A DNA stretch of 25,117 nucleotides from JAYSRU01 sp043720875 (lineage in GTDB: Bacteria; Bacteroidota; Bacteroidia; Flavobacteriales_D; Crocinitomicaceae). Positions 1 through 7,243 of the stretch are shown here, in pieces. A program made the position numbers and the translations under genes. The notes beneath the pieces are model-generated. The model was not told where the DNA came from, searched no databases, and saw nothing but the letters and a program-made list of their open reading frames with translations. Within the stretch, counting starts at the first letter, position 1. Every line of letters begins with the position of its first letter. The stretch lies in NCBI GenBank assembly GCA_043720875.1, contig JAYSRU010000235.1, positions 1 to 25,117 of the forward strand, given 5' to 3'.

Positions 1-1367
1 CCAAAATATTTCGATGCGGCAATTAACGTATCGTTATGATAGCTCGTTGCCAGTGCTACAGGAGCGCGCCCTTCACGCGTTACAGTAATCACTTGTTTGC
101 CCAAATGAATTTTATCCATAGCGGTCATGCGCACTTCTAAGTCTTTTGCTGTGGGCTGTTTAGAATCGCCAATACGGCAAATTTTAATAGATCCTTGGTT
201 TTTGAGTACAGGCTCGTAACAAGCGCCTTCGGGAACAGTTAAGGTGAAATCATGTCCGGTAAATGTATAACTCATAGTTGGCCAAAGGTAGGCATCATGC
301 GGCTCGAAAGGAATAACAGTTGAAATTGCTCCTGAATCAACAACTACTTTTGTAAATAACGTCGTCTTATTACGGCGTGCATCGAATAACGAATATTCTA
401 AATTGAATTTATCTTTCGGTTTAGCTGGTATTCCGTAAGATCGTTTGGGGTAAACAAAAAGTTGGTTATTATCTACACCGAAGCTTTTGTGAAAATGTGC
501 TTTAGCGCCGTTGTAGGCTGCAAAATCCTTATGACTATTGATGTGTCTTGAGTGATCAAAACTGATGGAGTCGAGTTTTTGATTGAATATCGCTTCTTTG
601 TTAATACTTAATCCTATTTCATAAGTGCCGCAATTATTGTCGGTTCCAATTTTGTCTTTTGTTTCTAAAGCAAAGCCTATTCCTCCATCATTTGTACAGA
701 AGTTGGCTGGAATTGCAAAGAATTTAGACGTGATTTGGTAGCTATCTTTTACTTTTTTTATCCCTTCAACTTTTGATTTTCCAGGGATGCAGTAACCTTC
801 TTTTGTAACAGCGTATGCTTTAATTCTATAAGGAGTAGGAGCTGTATTGTCAACAATGCTAAAGCCATGGGTTAAAGGATTTAACGCTGTTTCGGTTGCT
901 GTTGTACGTAATTCGAAATGCAAATGTGGACCACTACTGTTACCACTGTTTCCAGAAAAAGCAATGGTATCACCTTTTTTCAAAGGTAAATCACCAGGTT
1001 CGAATAGAAGCTCTATTTCGTTTATCTTTTGTTTACGTTGTTCTTCGTCCAGTTTCTGCGCTATCTTGCCGTAAAAGTGTTGACAATGAGCATAAACACT
1101 CGTAACACCATTCGGGTGATTAATGTAAATTACTTTACCATAACTGCCCGGATTTATTTGAATTCGTGCTACGTATCCATCTTGTACACTGAACAAAGGC
1201 AAGCCTTCCACGCCACCCGTTTTAAAATCGCAACCCATGTGAAAATGATTCGGGCGTAATTCTCCGAATGAACCCGCAAGGGTTAAGGGAATGTTTAACG
1301 GTGGAGCATAGTTTTGGGCAATGGCACGGTAACTCAGTAAAATAAATAGTAAAATAAAAATCCTCAT
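1..1367 (-). CDS. Secreted M23-family metallopeptidase, 3' end cut by window
   Basis: The open frame starts at an ATG (1365-1367) and runs off the left edge, giving about 455 residues with no stop. Residues 1-17 look like a Sec signal peptide, with cleavage likely after AIA before Q18. The peptidase M23 (LytM) fold follows directly: HxGxD-type zinc ligands H43 and D47 (HMGCD), the active-site region YAHC with H94, and the HLH motif at 148-150 in GPHLHFE. M23 enzymes are zinc endopeptidases that usually cut peptidoglycan cross-links in the periplasm. All visible catalytic residues are intact, so activity is likely. After residue 160 comes a long tail of about 300 residues with no motif I recognise, probably beta-rich. 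The gene lies 97 bases downstream of the propeller gene on the same strand and may be co-transcribed with it. Family is confident; the exact substrate is not visible. Confidence 0.9.
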   Translation of the reverse strand, partial: MRIFILLFILLSYRAIAQNYAPPLNIPLTLAGSFGELRPNHFHMGCDFKTGGVEGLPLFSVQDGYVARIQINPGSYGKVIYINHPNGVTSVYAHCQHFYGKIAQKLDEEQRKQKINEIELLFEPGDLPLKKGDTIAFSGNSGNSSGPHLHFELRTTATETALNPLTHGFSIVDNTAPTPYRIKAYAVTKEGYCIPGKSKVEGIKKVKDSYQITSKFFAIPANFCTNDGGIGFALETKDKIGTDNNCGTYEIGLSINKEAIFNQKLDSISFDHSRHINSHKDFAAYNGAKAHFHKSFGVDNNQLFVYPKRSYGIPAKPKDKFNLEYSLFDARRNKTTLFTKVVVDSGAISTVIPFEPHDAYLWPTMSYTFTGHDFTLTVPEGACYEPVLKNQGSIKICRIGDSKQPTAKDLEVRMTAMDKIHLGKQVITVTREGRAPVALATSYHNDTLIAASKYF

Positions 1368-1418
1368 ACCGTAAAGTTATGAGGATTCAAGCAATGTATT
1401 TCGATAGGGCGGGAATCA

Positions 1419-1440
1419 TTCCAACAAGAAACTGTTGGAA
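1419..1440. other. Small stem-loop between propeller and M23 genes
   Basis: TTCCAACA at 1419-1426 pairs perfectly with TGTTGGAA at 1433-1440 around a 6-base loop. There is no T-run on either side, so it is not a classical intrinsic terminator. It could be a processing or attenuation hairpin, or chance. Confidence 0.3.
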
Positions 1441-1464
1441 ATCAAATTTGATCTTGTTATGATG

Positions 1465-2817
1465 TTATTCGTAAATCACGTCAAAAACGGTAACAGCATT
1501 TCCACTTCCTGGAGTGCTATCTTTGCCTTGCGAGGTAACAACTAATTGTTTTCCGTCAGGAGAAAGTGCCATGCCAACCGGGAATTTAGATGCTTCAACA
1601 TTGAACACAACTTTCATGTCGCTCGCTCGAACTACGGCAATTTTACAACCACTGTTTACGCAGGCAAAAATGTACTTTCCATCTTGGGTTACATCAATGG
1701 TACGCGCTCCAGGTCCAACCTCAACAGATTCCCATTTATCGTAAGTAACGTTTACCGTTGGGTCAGTAAAGGGTAAAGCAAGGATTTCGTTTAGGTTTGC
1801 TTTTTGTACAAAACCATACTTGTTCGAGCTCAAGATTAGTTCACCTTTATTAATTACAATGTGTCTTAAATTAGACTTCATACCCACAACGGTTCCTAAA
1901 TATTTGAAACCTTCCGTTTGAATAATAGCAATTCCTGAACTCCCCATTTTTGCAATAAGTATGTACTTTCCATCTGGAGAAAAAACGGTTCCACGCAAAC
2001 AATTACCACATTCACTATCTCGGTTGACGTGCGTTCCGCTTGCGAAATTCATCACCATACGGTAATCTACAATGGTGTGAGAAACGTAGTTGAATGCGTT
2101 AATATCATCGCCAGAAATATCTATAATACCAACGGTATTATCTCCCCAATGCGTAACAGCAATGTATTTATTATCAGGCGAACAAGCAATCATTTTTGGG
2201 AGTGGTCCACTGGGCATCATGCGCACAATTTCGTCCGTTTCGGTATCAATAATCGCCACTGCAGAAGGAGATTCTGCATGGTCATCCCAATCTCTGCGGT
2301 AATAGGTTACCCATAAATATTTACCACTGTGAGAAAGACAACTTTCAACAGGTTTTCCCATGAAGTGGTTGTATTCTTTTCTCGTTTGTTTGAATTTATA
2401 ATCAAAAATGGTATTCTCATTATTTTTGAAAAGTGAATTGTTCTTTTCAGTAAAAATATGCTTGATTTCTTTAAGCTTTGCTAGCGTTTTAGAATCGAAA
2501 ACAACCGTGGTGTATCCTTCTAATGAATTTATGTAAAACTTGGATCCGTCTTTAGAATAAATAGCAGATTTTGGGGAATTAATGGCAGGTTCGTAAATAT
2601 CTAGCGAATCTGAAGATTTCATTTTGATAGATTGAATTCTTCTGCGCATTTTCAATTCTTTAAATTCACCTACGGGTACTATTGTGTCTGCCTTTTGAAT
2701 TGAATCTTCTGTAGAAAGAACGCTTGTTCTAATGTTTGTATCGGTTTCTGGAACTTCTGCATTTACTTGGCAAGCAGCAAATGTTAAGAGCATAAATATA
2801 TTCAGCATTGTTTTCAT
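1465..2817 (-). CDS. YncE/YVTN-type beta-propeller protein, probable lipoprotein
   Basis: This 450-residue protein begins with a hydrophobic leader ending in FAAC, with Cys16 as a possible lipid attachment site; Phe at -3 makes the lipobox imperfect. The rest shows repeated blades with SPDGKY-type turns near residues 89-95, 162-168, 213-219, 280-286, 378-383 and 419-424, as in YncE/YVTN propellers. Such proteins are usually extracytoplasmic and bind partners rather than catalyse reactions. A CxxC pair (Cys270 and Cys273, ECGNC) lies between two blades, and further Cys are at 160, 212, 386 and 391, so a disulfide or metal site is possible. The start has a good -7 promoter box 20 bases upstream. 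The M23 peptidase gene follows on the same strand, which hints at envelope work but does not prove a link. Specific function unknown. Confidence 0.8.
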   Translation of the reverse strand: MKTMLNIFMLLTFAACQVNAEVPETDTNIRTSVLSTEDSIQKADTIVPVGEFKELKMRRRIQSIKMKSSDSLDIYEPAINSPKSAIYSKDGSKFYINSLEGYTTVVFDSKTLAKLKEIKHIFTEKNNSLFKNNENTIFDYKFKQTRKEYNHFMGKPVESCLSHSGKYLWVTYYRRDWDDHAESPSAVAIIDTETDEIVRMMPSGPLPKMIACSPDNKYIAVTHWGDNTVGIIDISGDDINAFNYVSHTIVDYRMVMNFASGTHVNRDSECGNCLRGTVFSPDGKYILIAKMGSSGIAIIQTEGFKYLGTVVGMKSNLRHIVINKGELILSSNKYGFVQKANLNEILALPFTDPTVNVTYDKWESVEVGPGARTIDVTQDGKYIFACVNSGCKIAVVRASDMKVVFNVEASKFPVGMALSPDGKQLVVTSQGKDSTPGSGNAVTVFDVIYE

Positions 2818-2836
2818 TGCGATCGGTTAATGTATG

Positions 2837-2844
2837 CAAAGGTA
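2837..2844 (-). promoter_or_regulatory. Bacteroidota-type -7 promoter box for the propeller gene
   Basis: On the minus strand this reads TACCTTTG, a perfect match to TAnnTTTG. It lies 20 bases upstream of the start codon. The nearest TTTG upstream (complement of CAAA at 2871-2874) leaves a 26-base spacer, longer than the usual 19-21, so the -33 element is weak. Confidence 0.55.
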
Positions 2845-2956
2845 TAATAGTTTTTGATTCTAAAAGAAAGCAAAAACGGGTCCGATTTATATTTTAAAAA
2901 AATCTTGATGTTTTGACTGCGAGAAGAGAAGTAATGGGACGAGAATACCGCAAACT

Positions 2957-2993
2957 AAAAAGTCGACTATCCATTGAATTGAAAAGTCGACTT
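2957..2993 (-). terminator. Possible terminator built from repeated GTCGAC palindromes
   Basis: AAAAGTCGACT occurs at 2958-2968 and 2982-2992. Because AGTCGACT is its own reverse complement, the two copies also form a 9-bp hairpin (2960-2968 with 2985-2993) around a 16-base loop. On the minus strand the stem ends in a run of T, as expected for an intrinsic terminator about 150 bases beyond the cphA stop. The large loop and short T-run keep confidence low; a protein-binding direct repeat is the alternative. Confidence 0.4.
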
Positions 2994-3142
2994 CTTTGCT
3001 ATAAACTATGGTCTAAACCAAAAACCACATGTATAACGTTGGTTCTTGTCGAGAGGTTGTCTTTTTTTTGCTTTTTATATCATTTATTAGCTTAATGCAG
3101 CTTTATTGTCGACAGAGCAGTGATTTTCAGCACATTAATACA

Positions 3143-5770
3143 TTAAACATTTTGTTCCTCTTCAATCTCTTTGTCTAAATATTCTTGTACAATATCAATT
3201 GCATTAGTAATCACGTCACTTAGTGCAGTGATAAATGTGCCTTCCTCGGCTCCATTAATTGCATGTTTGATTGCCTCAACTTCCTTAGAGATTATTTCAT
3301 GGGTTACGTTATTACCAGCAGCATTTATTCCTTCTTGAATTAATCCAATCAATTCTTCTTCCGTTCTGCCTCTTAAATGTTTTTCTTGTCGAATTATGAT
3401 GTGATCGAACATTCTTCCTGCAATTTTTGCGCATTCGATAATATCTTCATTTCTTCTGTCACCAACTCCAGCAATAATTCCAACTTTTCGAGTGGCTTTT
3501 ACATTGCTCAAGAAATCTTCAATGCCTAAGTATCCAGCTGGATTATGAGCAAAATCAATGAGTACTTTGAAACGCTTGAAATTAAATATATTCATTCGTC
3601 CTGGCGTTAACGCTGCACTCGGGATAAACGTTTCTAAAGCAAGCTTCATCTCGTCAGTTTTGAATCCTTGAAGGAATCCGGCACAACTTGCAGCCAAAAC
3701 ATTTGCAATCATGAATTTCGCAGCACCACCAATAGTTAATGGTATATGTGTCGCTTTCTCGATTCTTATTTTCCAATCACCTTTTTTAATGGTGATGTAG
3801 CCATTTTCATATACACAAGATATTCCGCCAGCTTTACTATGGGCTACAATCACAGGATGATTTTCGTCCATCGAGAAATAAGCAATGTTACAGCTCAGTT
3901 CCTTTGCAATTTTGACGCAATGTGTACTTTCTGCGTTCAATACTGCCCAACCGTCTTTTTTAATACTCTTAACAACGGTAGCTTTTACGCGGGCTAAGTC
4001 ATCCAAGTTTTCAATATCGCTGATTCCTAAATGATCTTCTTGAATATTAGTAATGATTCCAATATCACATCTGCTAAATCCAAGTCCAGAGCGTAAAATT
4101 CCTCCACGGGCTGTTTCTAAAACCGCAAAGTCCACGGTTGGATCCTTTAAAATATATTCTGCACTGATAGGGCCAGTGGTATCGCCTTTTTCCATCATGT
4201 GATTTTGAACGTAGATACCGTCAGACGTTGTGTATCCAACTTTATAACCCATGTATTTCACCATGTGGGCAAGCAGTCGGGTAGTGGTTGTTTTACCATT
4301 GGTACCCGTAACCGCAATAATTGGAATTCTACTCGGTTTCCCTAAAGGGTATAAGCTATCAATCACTGGTGCAGCAACATTTCTACCTAATCCTTCGCTT
4401 GGGTCTAAGTGCATTCTGAATCCTGGTGCGGCATTAACTTCTAAGATTACCCCCCCATTTTCCTTTAAGGATTGAGTTAAGTTTTCTGCCATTATATCTA
4501 CTCCACAAATGTCTAAGCCAATTACACGAGAAATGCGTTCGGCAAGAAAGATGTTTTCTGGGTGCATCATATCAGTAACGTCAATAGATGTTCCACCGGT
4601 GCTTAGGTTAGCGGTTGACTTTAAGTACACAATTTCTCCTTTCGCAGGAACTGTGTCCACTGTATATTTTAAGCGATCCAAAAGATCCATAGTGTCACGG
4701 TCGATACTAATTTCGGTTAAAACATTTTCGTGCCCATAACCTCGTTTCGGATTAAGATTTTCTGTGTCAATCAACACTTGAATAGAGTCTTTTCCGTTTC
4801 CAACAACATGTGCAGGAACACGTTGTGCTGCAGCTACAATTTTGTTGTCAATGACAAGTACGCGGAAATCATGACCCGTAATAAATTTCTCTACGATTAC
4901 TCGTTTGCTGTATTGTTTTGCATATTCTAAACCTGATATAGCATCGGCAAGATTTGTAACGTTTATAGATGCTCCTTTTCCATGGTTTCCATCGAGTGGC
5001 TTAATCACAATCGGATATCCAATTTTATTAATACAACGTTCTAAGTCTTCTTGGTCCACAACAATGTCTCCGCTAGCAACAGGAATTGAAGCGGCATGTA
5101 GTAATTTTTTAGTTAACTCTTTATTACAAGCAATATCCACAGCAATACTACTTGTGTTACATGTAATTGTGGCTTGAAAACGCATTTGGTTTTTACCATA
5201 TCCAAGTTGAATCAAAGAGTTTGTGCCCAATCGTATCCATGGAATATCTCGCGCAACAGCTTCATCCACGATTGATCCGGTGCTTGGTCCAAGGCGAACA
5301 TCTTCTCTGATTTCACGCATTTTTTTAATGTCTGCTTGCAAATCATATTCCGTCCCGGCAATTAGCGATTCGGCAATACGAACGGATGATTCCGCAGCAA
5401 ATAGGCCAACTTTTTCTTCGGTATAGCTGAATACAACATTATAGATTCCTGGCGTTTTGGTTTCTCTGGTTCTTCCGAAACCAGTTTCCATGCCAGCGAG
5501 TGTTTGAATTTCTAAAGCAATATGTTCGATAACATGACCCATCCAGGTTCCTTTGTCAATACGCATAAAGAAACCGCCTTCAACTCCTTCAGAACAACGA
5601 TGAGAAAGCATAGTAGGAAACATAGCCTTTATGCGATCTCCAAAACCTTCAATTTTATTCGTAGGAAATTGTTCAGTCTCCTCTAAGTCGAGGCGCATTT
5701 GAATAAGTTTTTTACGTTGAACGCTCCAAATATTTGGTCCGCGAAGGGCTTGGGTTGAAAGTATTTTCAT
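3143..5770 (-). CDS. cphA: Cyanophycin synthetase CphA
   Basis: CphA polymerises L-aspartate and L-arginine into cyanophycin (multi-L-arginyl-poly-L-aspartate), using ATP for both additions in the cytoplasm. The 875-residue length matches the usual 870-900. The N-terminal domain opens with the typical LRGPNIWS (9-16). An ATP-grasp domain follows, with a glycine-rich ATP loop KPLDGNHGKG (257-266) and the metal-binding LEVNAAPG (443-450). The C-terminal Mur-ligase half has the P-loop GTNGKTTTTR (489-498), TNIQEDHLG (574-582), TPGRMN (722-727) and DFAHNPAG (739-746). All three parts look intact, so it is probably active. Neither neighbour is a cyanophycinase or isoaspartyl peptidase, which often accompany cphA. 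A TATTTTTG box lies 62 bases upstream of the ATG. Confidence 0.95.
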   Translation of the reverse strand: MKILSTQALRGPNIWSVQRKKLIQMRLDLEETEQFPTNKIEGFGDRIKAMFPTMLSHRCSEGVEGGFFMRIDKGTWMGHVIEHIALEIQTLAGMETGFGRTRETKTPGIYNVVFSYTEEKVGLFAAESSVRIAESLIAGTEYDLQADIKKMREIREDVRLGPSTGSIVDEAVARDIPWIRLGTNSLIQLGYGKNQMRFQATITCNTSSIAVDIACNKELTKKLLHAASIPVASGDIVVDQEDLERCINKIGYPIVIKPLDGNHGKGASINVTNLADAISGLEYAKQYSKRVIVEKFITGHDFRVLVIDNKIVAAAQRVPAHVVGNGKDSIQVLIDTENLNPKRGYGHENVLTEISIDRDTMDLLDRLKYTVDTVPAKGEIVYLKSTANLSTGGTSIDVTDMMHPENIFLAERISRVIGLDICGVDIMAENLTQSLKENGGVILEVNAAPGFRMHLDPSEGLGRNVAAPVIDSLYPLGKPSRIPIIAVTGTNGKTTTTRLLAHMVKYMGYKVGYTTSDGIYVQNHMMEKGDTTGPISAEYILKDPTVDFAVLETARGGILRSGLGFSRCDIGIITNIQEDHLGISDIENLDDLARVKATVVKSIKKDGWAVLNAESTHCVKIAKELSCNIAYFSMDENHPVIVAHSKAGGISCVYENGYITIKKGDWKIRIEKATHIPLTIGGAAKFMIANVLAASCAGFLQGFKTDEMKLALETFIPSAALTPGRMNIFNFKRFKVLIDFAHNPAGYLGIEDFLSNVKATRKVGIIAGVGDRRNEDIIECAKIAGRMFDHIIIRQEKHLRGRTEEELIGLIQEGINAAGNNVTHEIISKEVEAIKHAINGAEEGTFITALSDVITNAIDIVQEYLDKEIEEEQNV

Positions 5771-5832
5771 GGAATTATGTTTATTGGTGCCAACAAGGTA
5801 ACAAGATTTTTGAAGTATCTATGCTGAGAATT

Positions 5833-5840
5833 CAAAAATA
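5833..5840 (-). promoter_or_regulatory. Candidate -7 box for cphA
   Basis: The minus strand reads TATTTTTG, matching TAnnTTTG, which would give a leader of about 55-60 bases. No TTTG is seen at the expected -33 position, and the surroundings are very AT-rich, so a chance match is possible. Confidence 0.4.
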
Positions 5841-5916
5841 GTATAAAAATAAAATAGGTAAGACTTAGTTAGTGTAAGCGTATTAAACTGAATCAATGAT
5901 TTTGAACACTTTAGGG

Positions 5917-5935
5917 TAATCCTTGATAAGGATTA
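5917..5935 (-). terminator. Perfect stem-loop spanning the OmpA-like gene's stop codon
   Basis: TAATCCTT (5917-5924) and AAGGATTA (5928-5935) form a perfect 8-bp stem with a 3-base loop. The outer stem arm contains the TAA stop codon of the OmpA-like gene. No T-run follows on the minus strand, so this may be a weak terminator or an mRNA 3'-end-stabilising hairpin. Confidence 0.4.
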
Positions 5936-7123
5936 AAGAATGGTAACTTCAACTCTTCTGTTGGCTTGTTCTTGCCATTCAAGTTTTGGTTCCGGGTAGA
6001 TTGGCTTTTCGTTACCATACCCTTTCCAAGTCATTCTTTCCTTTTCAATTCCGTTTTCTACGAGATAATTTACTACTCTTCTAGCTCTTGCTTCAGAAAG
6101 TTTTTGTGCAGCAAATGTATTATCTCCAATCGCTTGTACATGACCGCCAATCTCAACCTTAATTACAGAATTGAGTGCTAAAAAGTCTTTTAGACGTTTA
6201 AGCTTAACATCTGCACTGGGCATAAATTCGGATGTTCCAGGATGAAATTCAATTCCTTCAATGTCGAGTTGTTTCCCGGGCTCTAATTTTTCTAGATAGA
6301 TAACTATTTCATGATCACCAATAGAACTAATAGGTTCTTCTCTATCTACAAAAAAGTAGCCACTTGCATCTACTTTTAACATGATTCGACCTATTTTATC
6401 GATTGTAAATAAAAAGTCAGATCCAGTATATTGCAAGGTAATGTCTTTAATTCCTGTTAATGTGATTTTACCTATTAATGGGTTTCCTGTGTCCGCGTCT
6501 CTCAATTCGATGCGTAAGGTTTTATCATTTACCGTTTTACGTTGATCTATTAATTTTGATTCTATGGCAATGCCATCTTCCATTTTTAATGGTTCAAAAT
6601 CTATGGTAGTATGAACAATAGCCTTTGCCTTTGAATTTGAATTGAAACAAATAAGAATTGTTTCACCTTTACTCAAACTCAATGGATATAAGTGGGTTGG
6701 ATCTACCTCATAGCTTAGGCCAAGATCTTGCCCGATTATAGCTGTAACTGTTCGCTGAATTTCTGCAATACCGCGTTGAATTTCACCACAAATATCCGAG
6801 CCGACTGATTTAAAAATGATCATGTGTAGGTCTGATTCTTTTACCGTTGCGTCAATAAAAAAAATACCGTCATGTGGAGCTATGAACGAGGCCCAGATGC
6901 TATTTTTTTCAGGAGTTTCTTTTAGAGAAGGATAAGCAGAAAATTCTTTGAATTCTCCAGATTTCCCTGAAAGTTGGATGCTAAAACTCCCGGGTTCCAA
7001 GATGCTCACCGCACCATGGCAATCAGATATTTTTTCAGATGTCTCTATTTCTTGACCGATAGCAGTATTGCATACAACTAGGCTAAGAAATTGAAAAACA
7101 AGTAACTGAATTTTTTTGATCAT
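5933..7123 (-). CDS. OmpA-family C-terminal domain protein, secreted
   Basis: This 396-residue protein has a Sec signal peptide (about 1-23, cleavage near AIGQ). A region of about 260 residues without a recognised domain follows; residues about 205-260 resemble a small beta-sandwich of the carboxypeptidase-regulatory type. The C-terminal OmpA-like domain (about 288-396) has GGHVQ (326-330), LSEARARRVVNYL (342-354), GYGNEKPI (368-375) and NRRVEV (388-393). OmpA-like domains usually hold the outer membrane to peptidoglycan. The Asp of the common GHTD motif is replaced by Gln330, although the Arg of the LSxxRA motif (R346) is kept, so peptidoglycan binding may differ. The cphA gene lies 162 bases downstream with its own candidate promoter, so the two need not be linked. 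Confidence 0.85.
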   Translation of the reverse strand: MIKKIQLLVFQFLSLVVCNTAIGQEIETSEKISDCHGAVSILEPGSFSIQLSGKSGEFKEFSAYPSLKETPEKNSIWASFIAPHDGIFFIDATVKESDLHMIIFKSVGSDICGEIQRGIAEIQRTVTAIIGQDLGLSYEVDPTHLYPLSLSKGETILICFNSNSKAKAIVHTTIDFEPLKMEDGIAIESKLIDQRKTVNDKTLRIELRDADTGNPLIGKITLTGIKDITLQYTGSDFLFTIDKIGRIMLKVDASGYFFVDREEPISSIGDHEIVIYLEKLEPGKQLDIEGIEFHPGTSEFMPSADVKLKRLKDFLALNSVIKVEIGGHVQAIGDNTFAAQKLSEARARRVVNYLVENGIEKERMTWKGYGNEKPIYPEPKLEWQEQANRRVEVTIL

Positions 7124-7130
7124 ATCATTA

Positions 7131-7138
7131 CAAATATA
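7131..7138 (-). promoter_or_regulatory. -7 box almost touching the OmpA-like gene start
   Basis: The minus strand reads TATATTTG, a perfect TAnnTTTG match, only 7 bases upstream of the ATG. If used, transcription would start within a few bases of the start codon and give a nearly leaderless mRNA. No TTTG lies at normal -33 spacing. Confidence 0.35.
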
Positions 7139-7243
7139 AGTGCTTTTTTTTAGTAACCGAGCGAGTATTCAAAATCGTGCCAATTGAATAGCTGACTGGC
7201 GTCAATGACCTAGCGAGTGGTATATGTTTGAATATGAATGGAT

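Larger units (their letters stand above)
2818..3142. other. Intergenic region between cphA and the propeller gene
   Basis: This 325-base gap holds the -7 promoter box of the propeller gene (2837-2844) and a pair of AAAAGTCGACT repeats that can form a terminator-like hairpin for cphA (2957-2993). A third GTCGAC lies near 3108. A short plus-strand open frame here shows no recognisable protein and is not called. Confidence 0.6.

Noticed and set aside
2913..3095. 60-codon plus-strand frame between cphA and the propeller gene
   Set aside because: It has no family pattern, and the hairpin-forming GTCGAC repeats fall within it; more likely non-coding.
7166..7234. Inverted repeat TATTCAAA / TTTGAATA with 53 bases between
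   Set aside because: The arms are only 8 bases, AT-rich and far apart; likely chance in this base composition.
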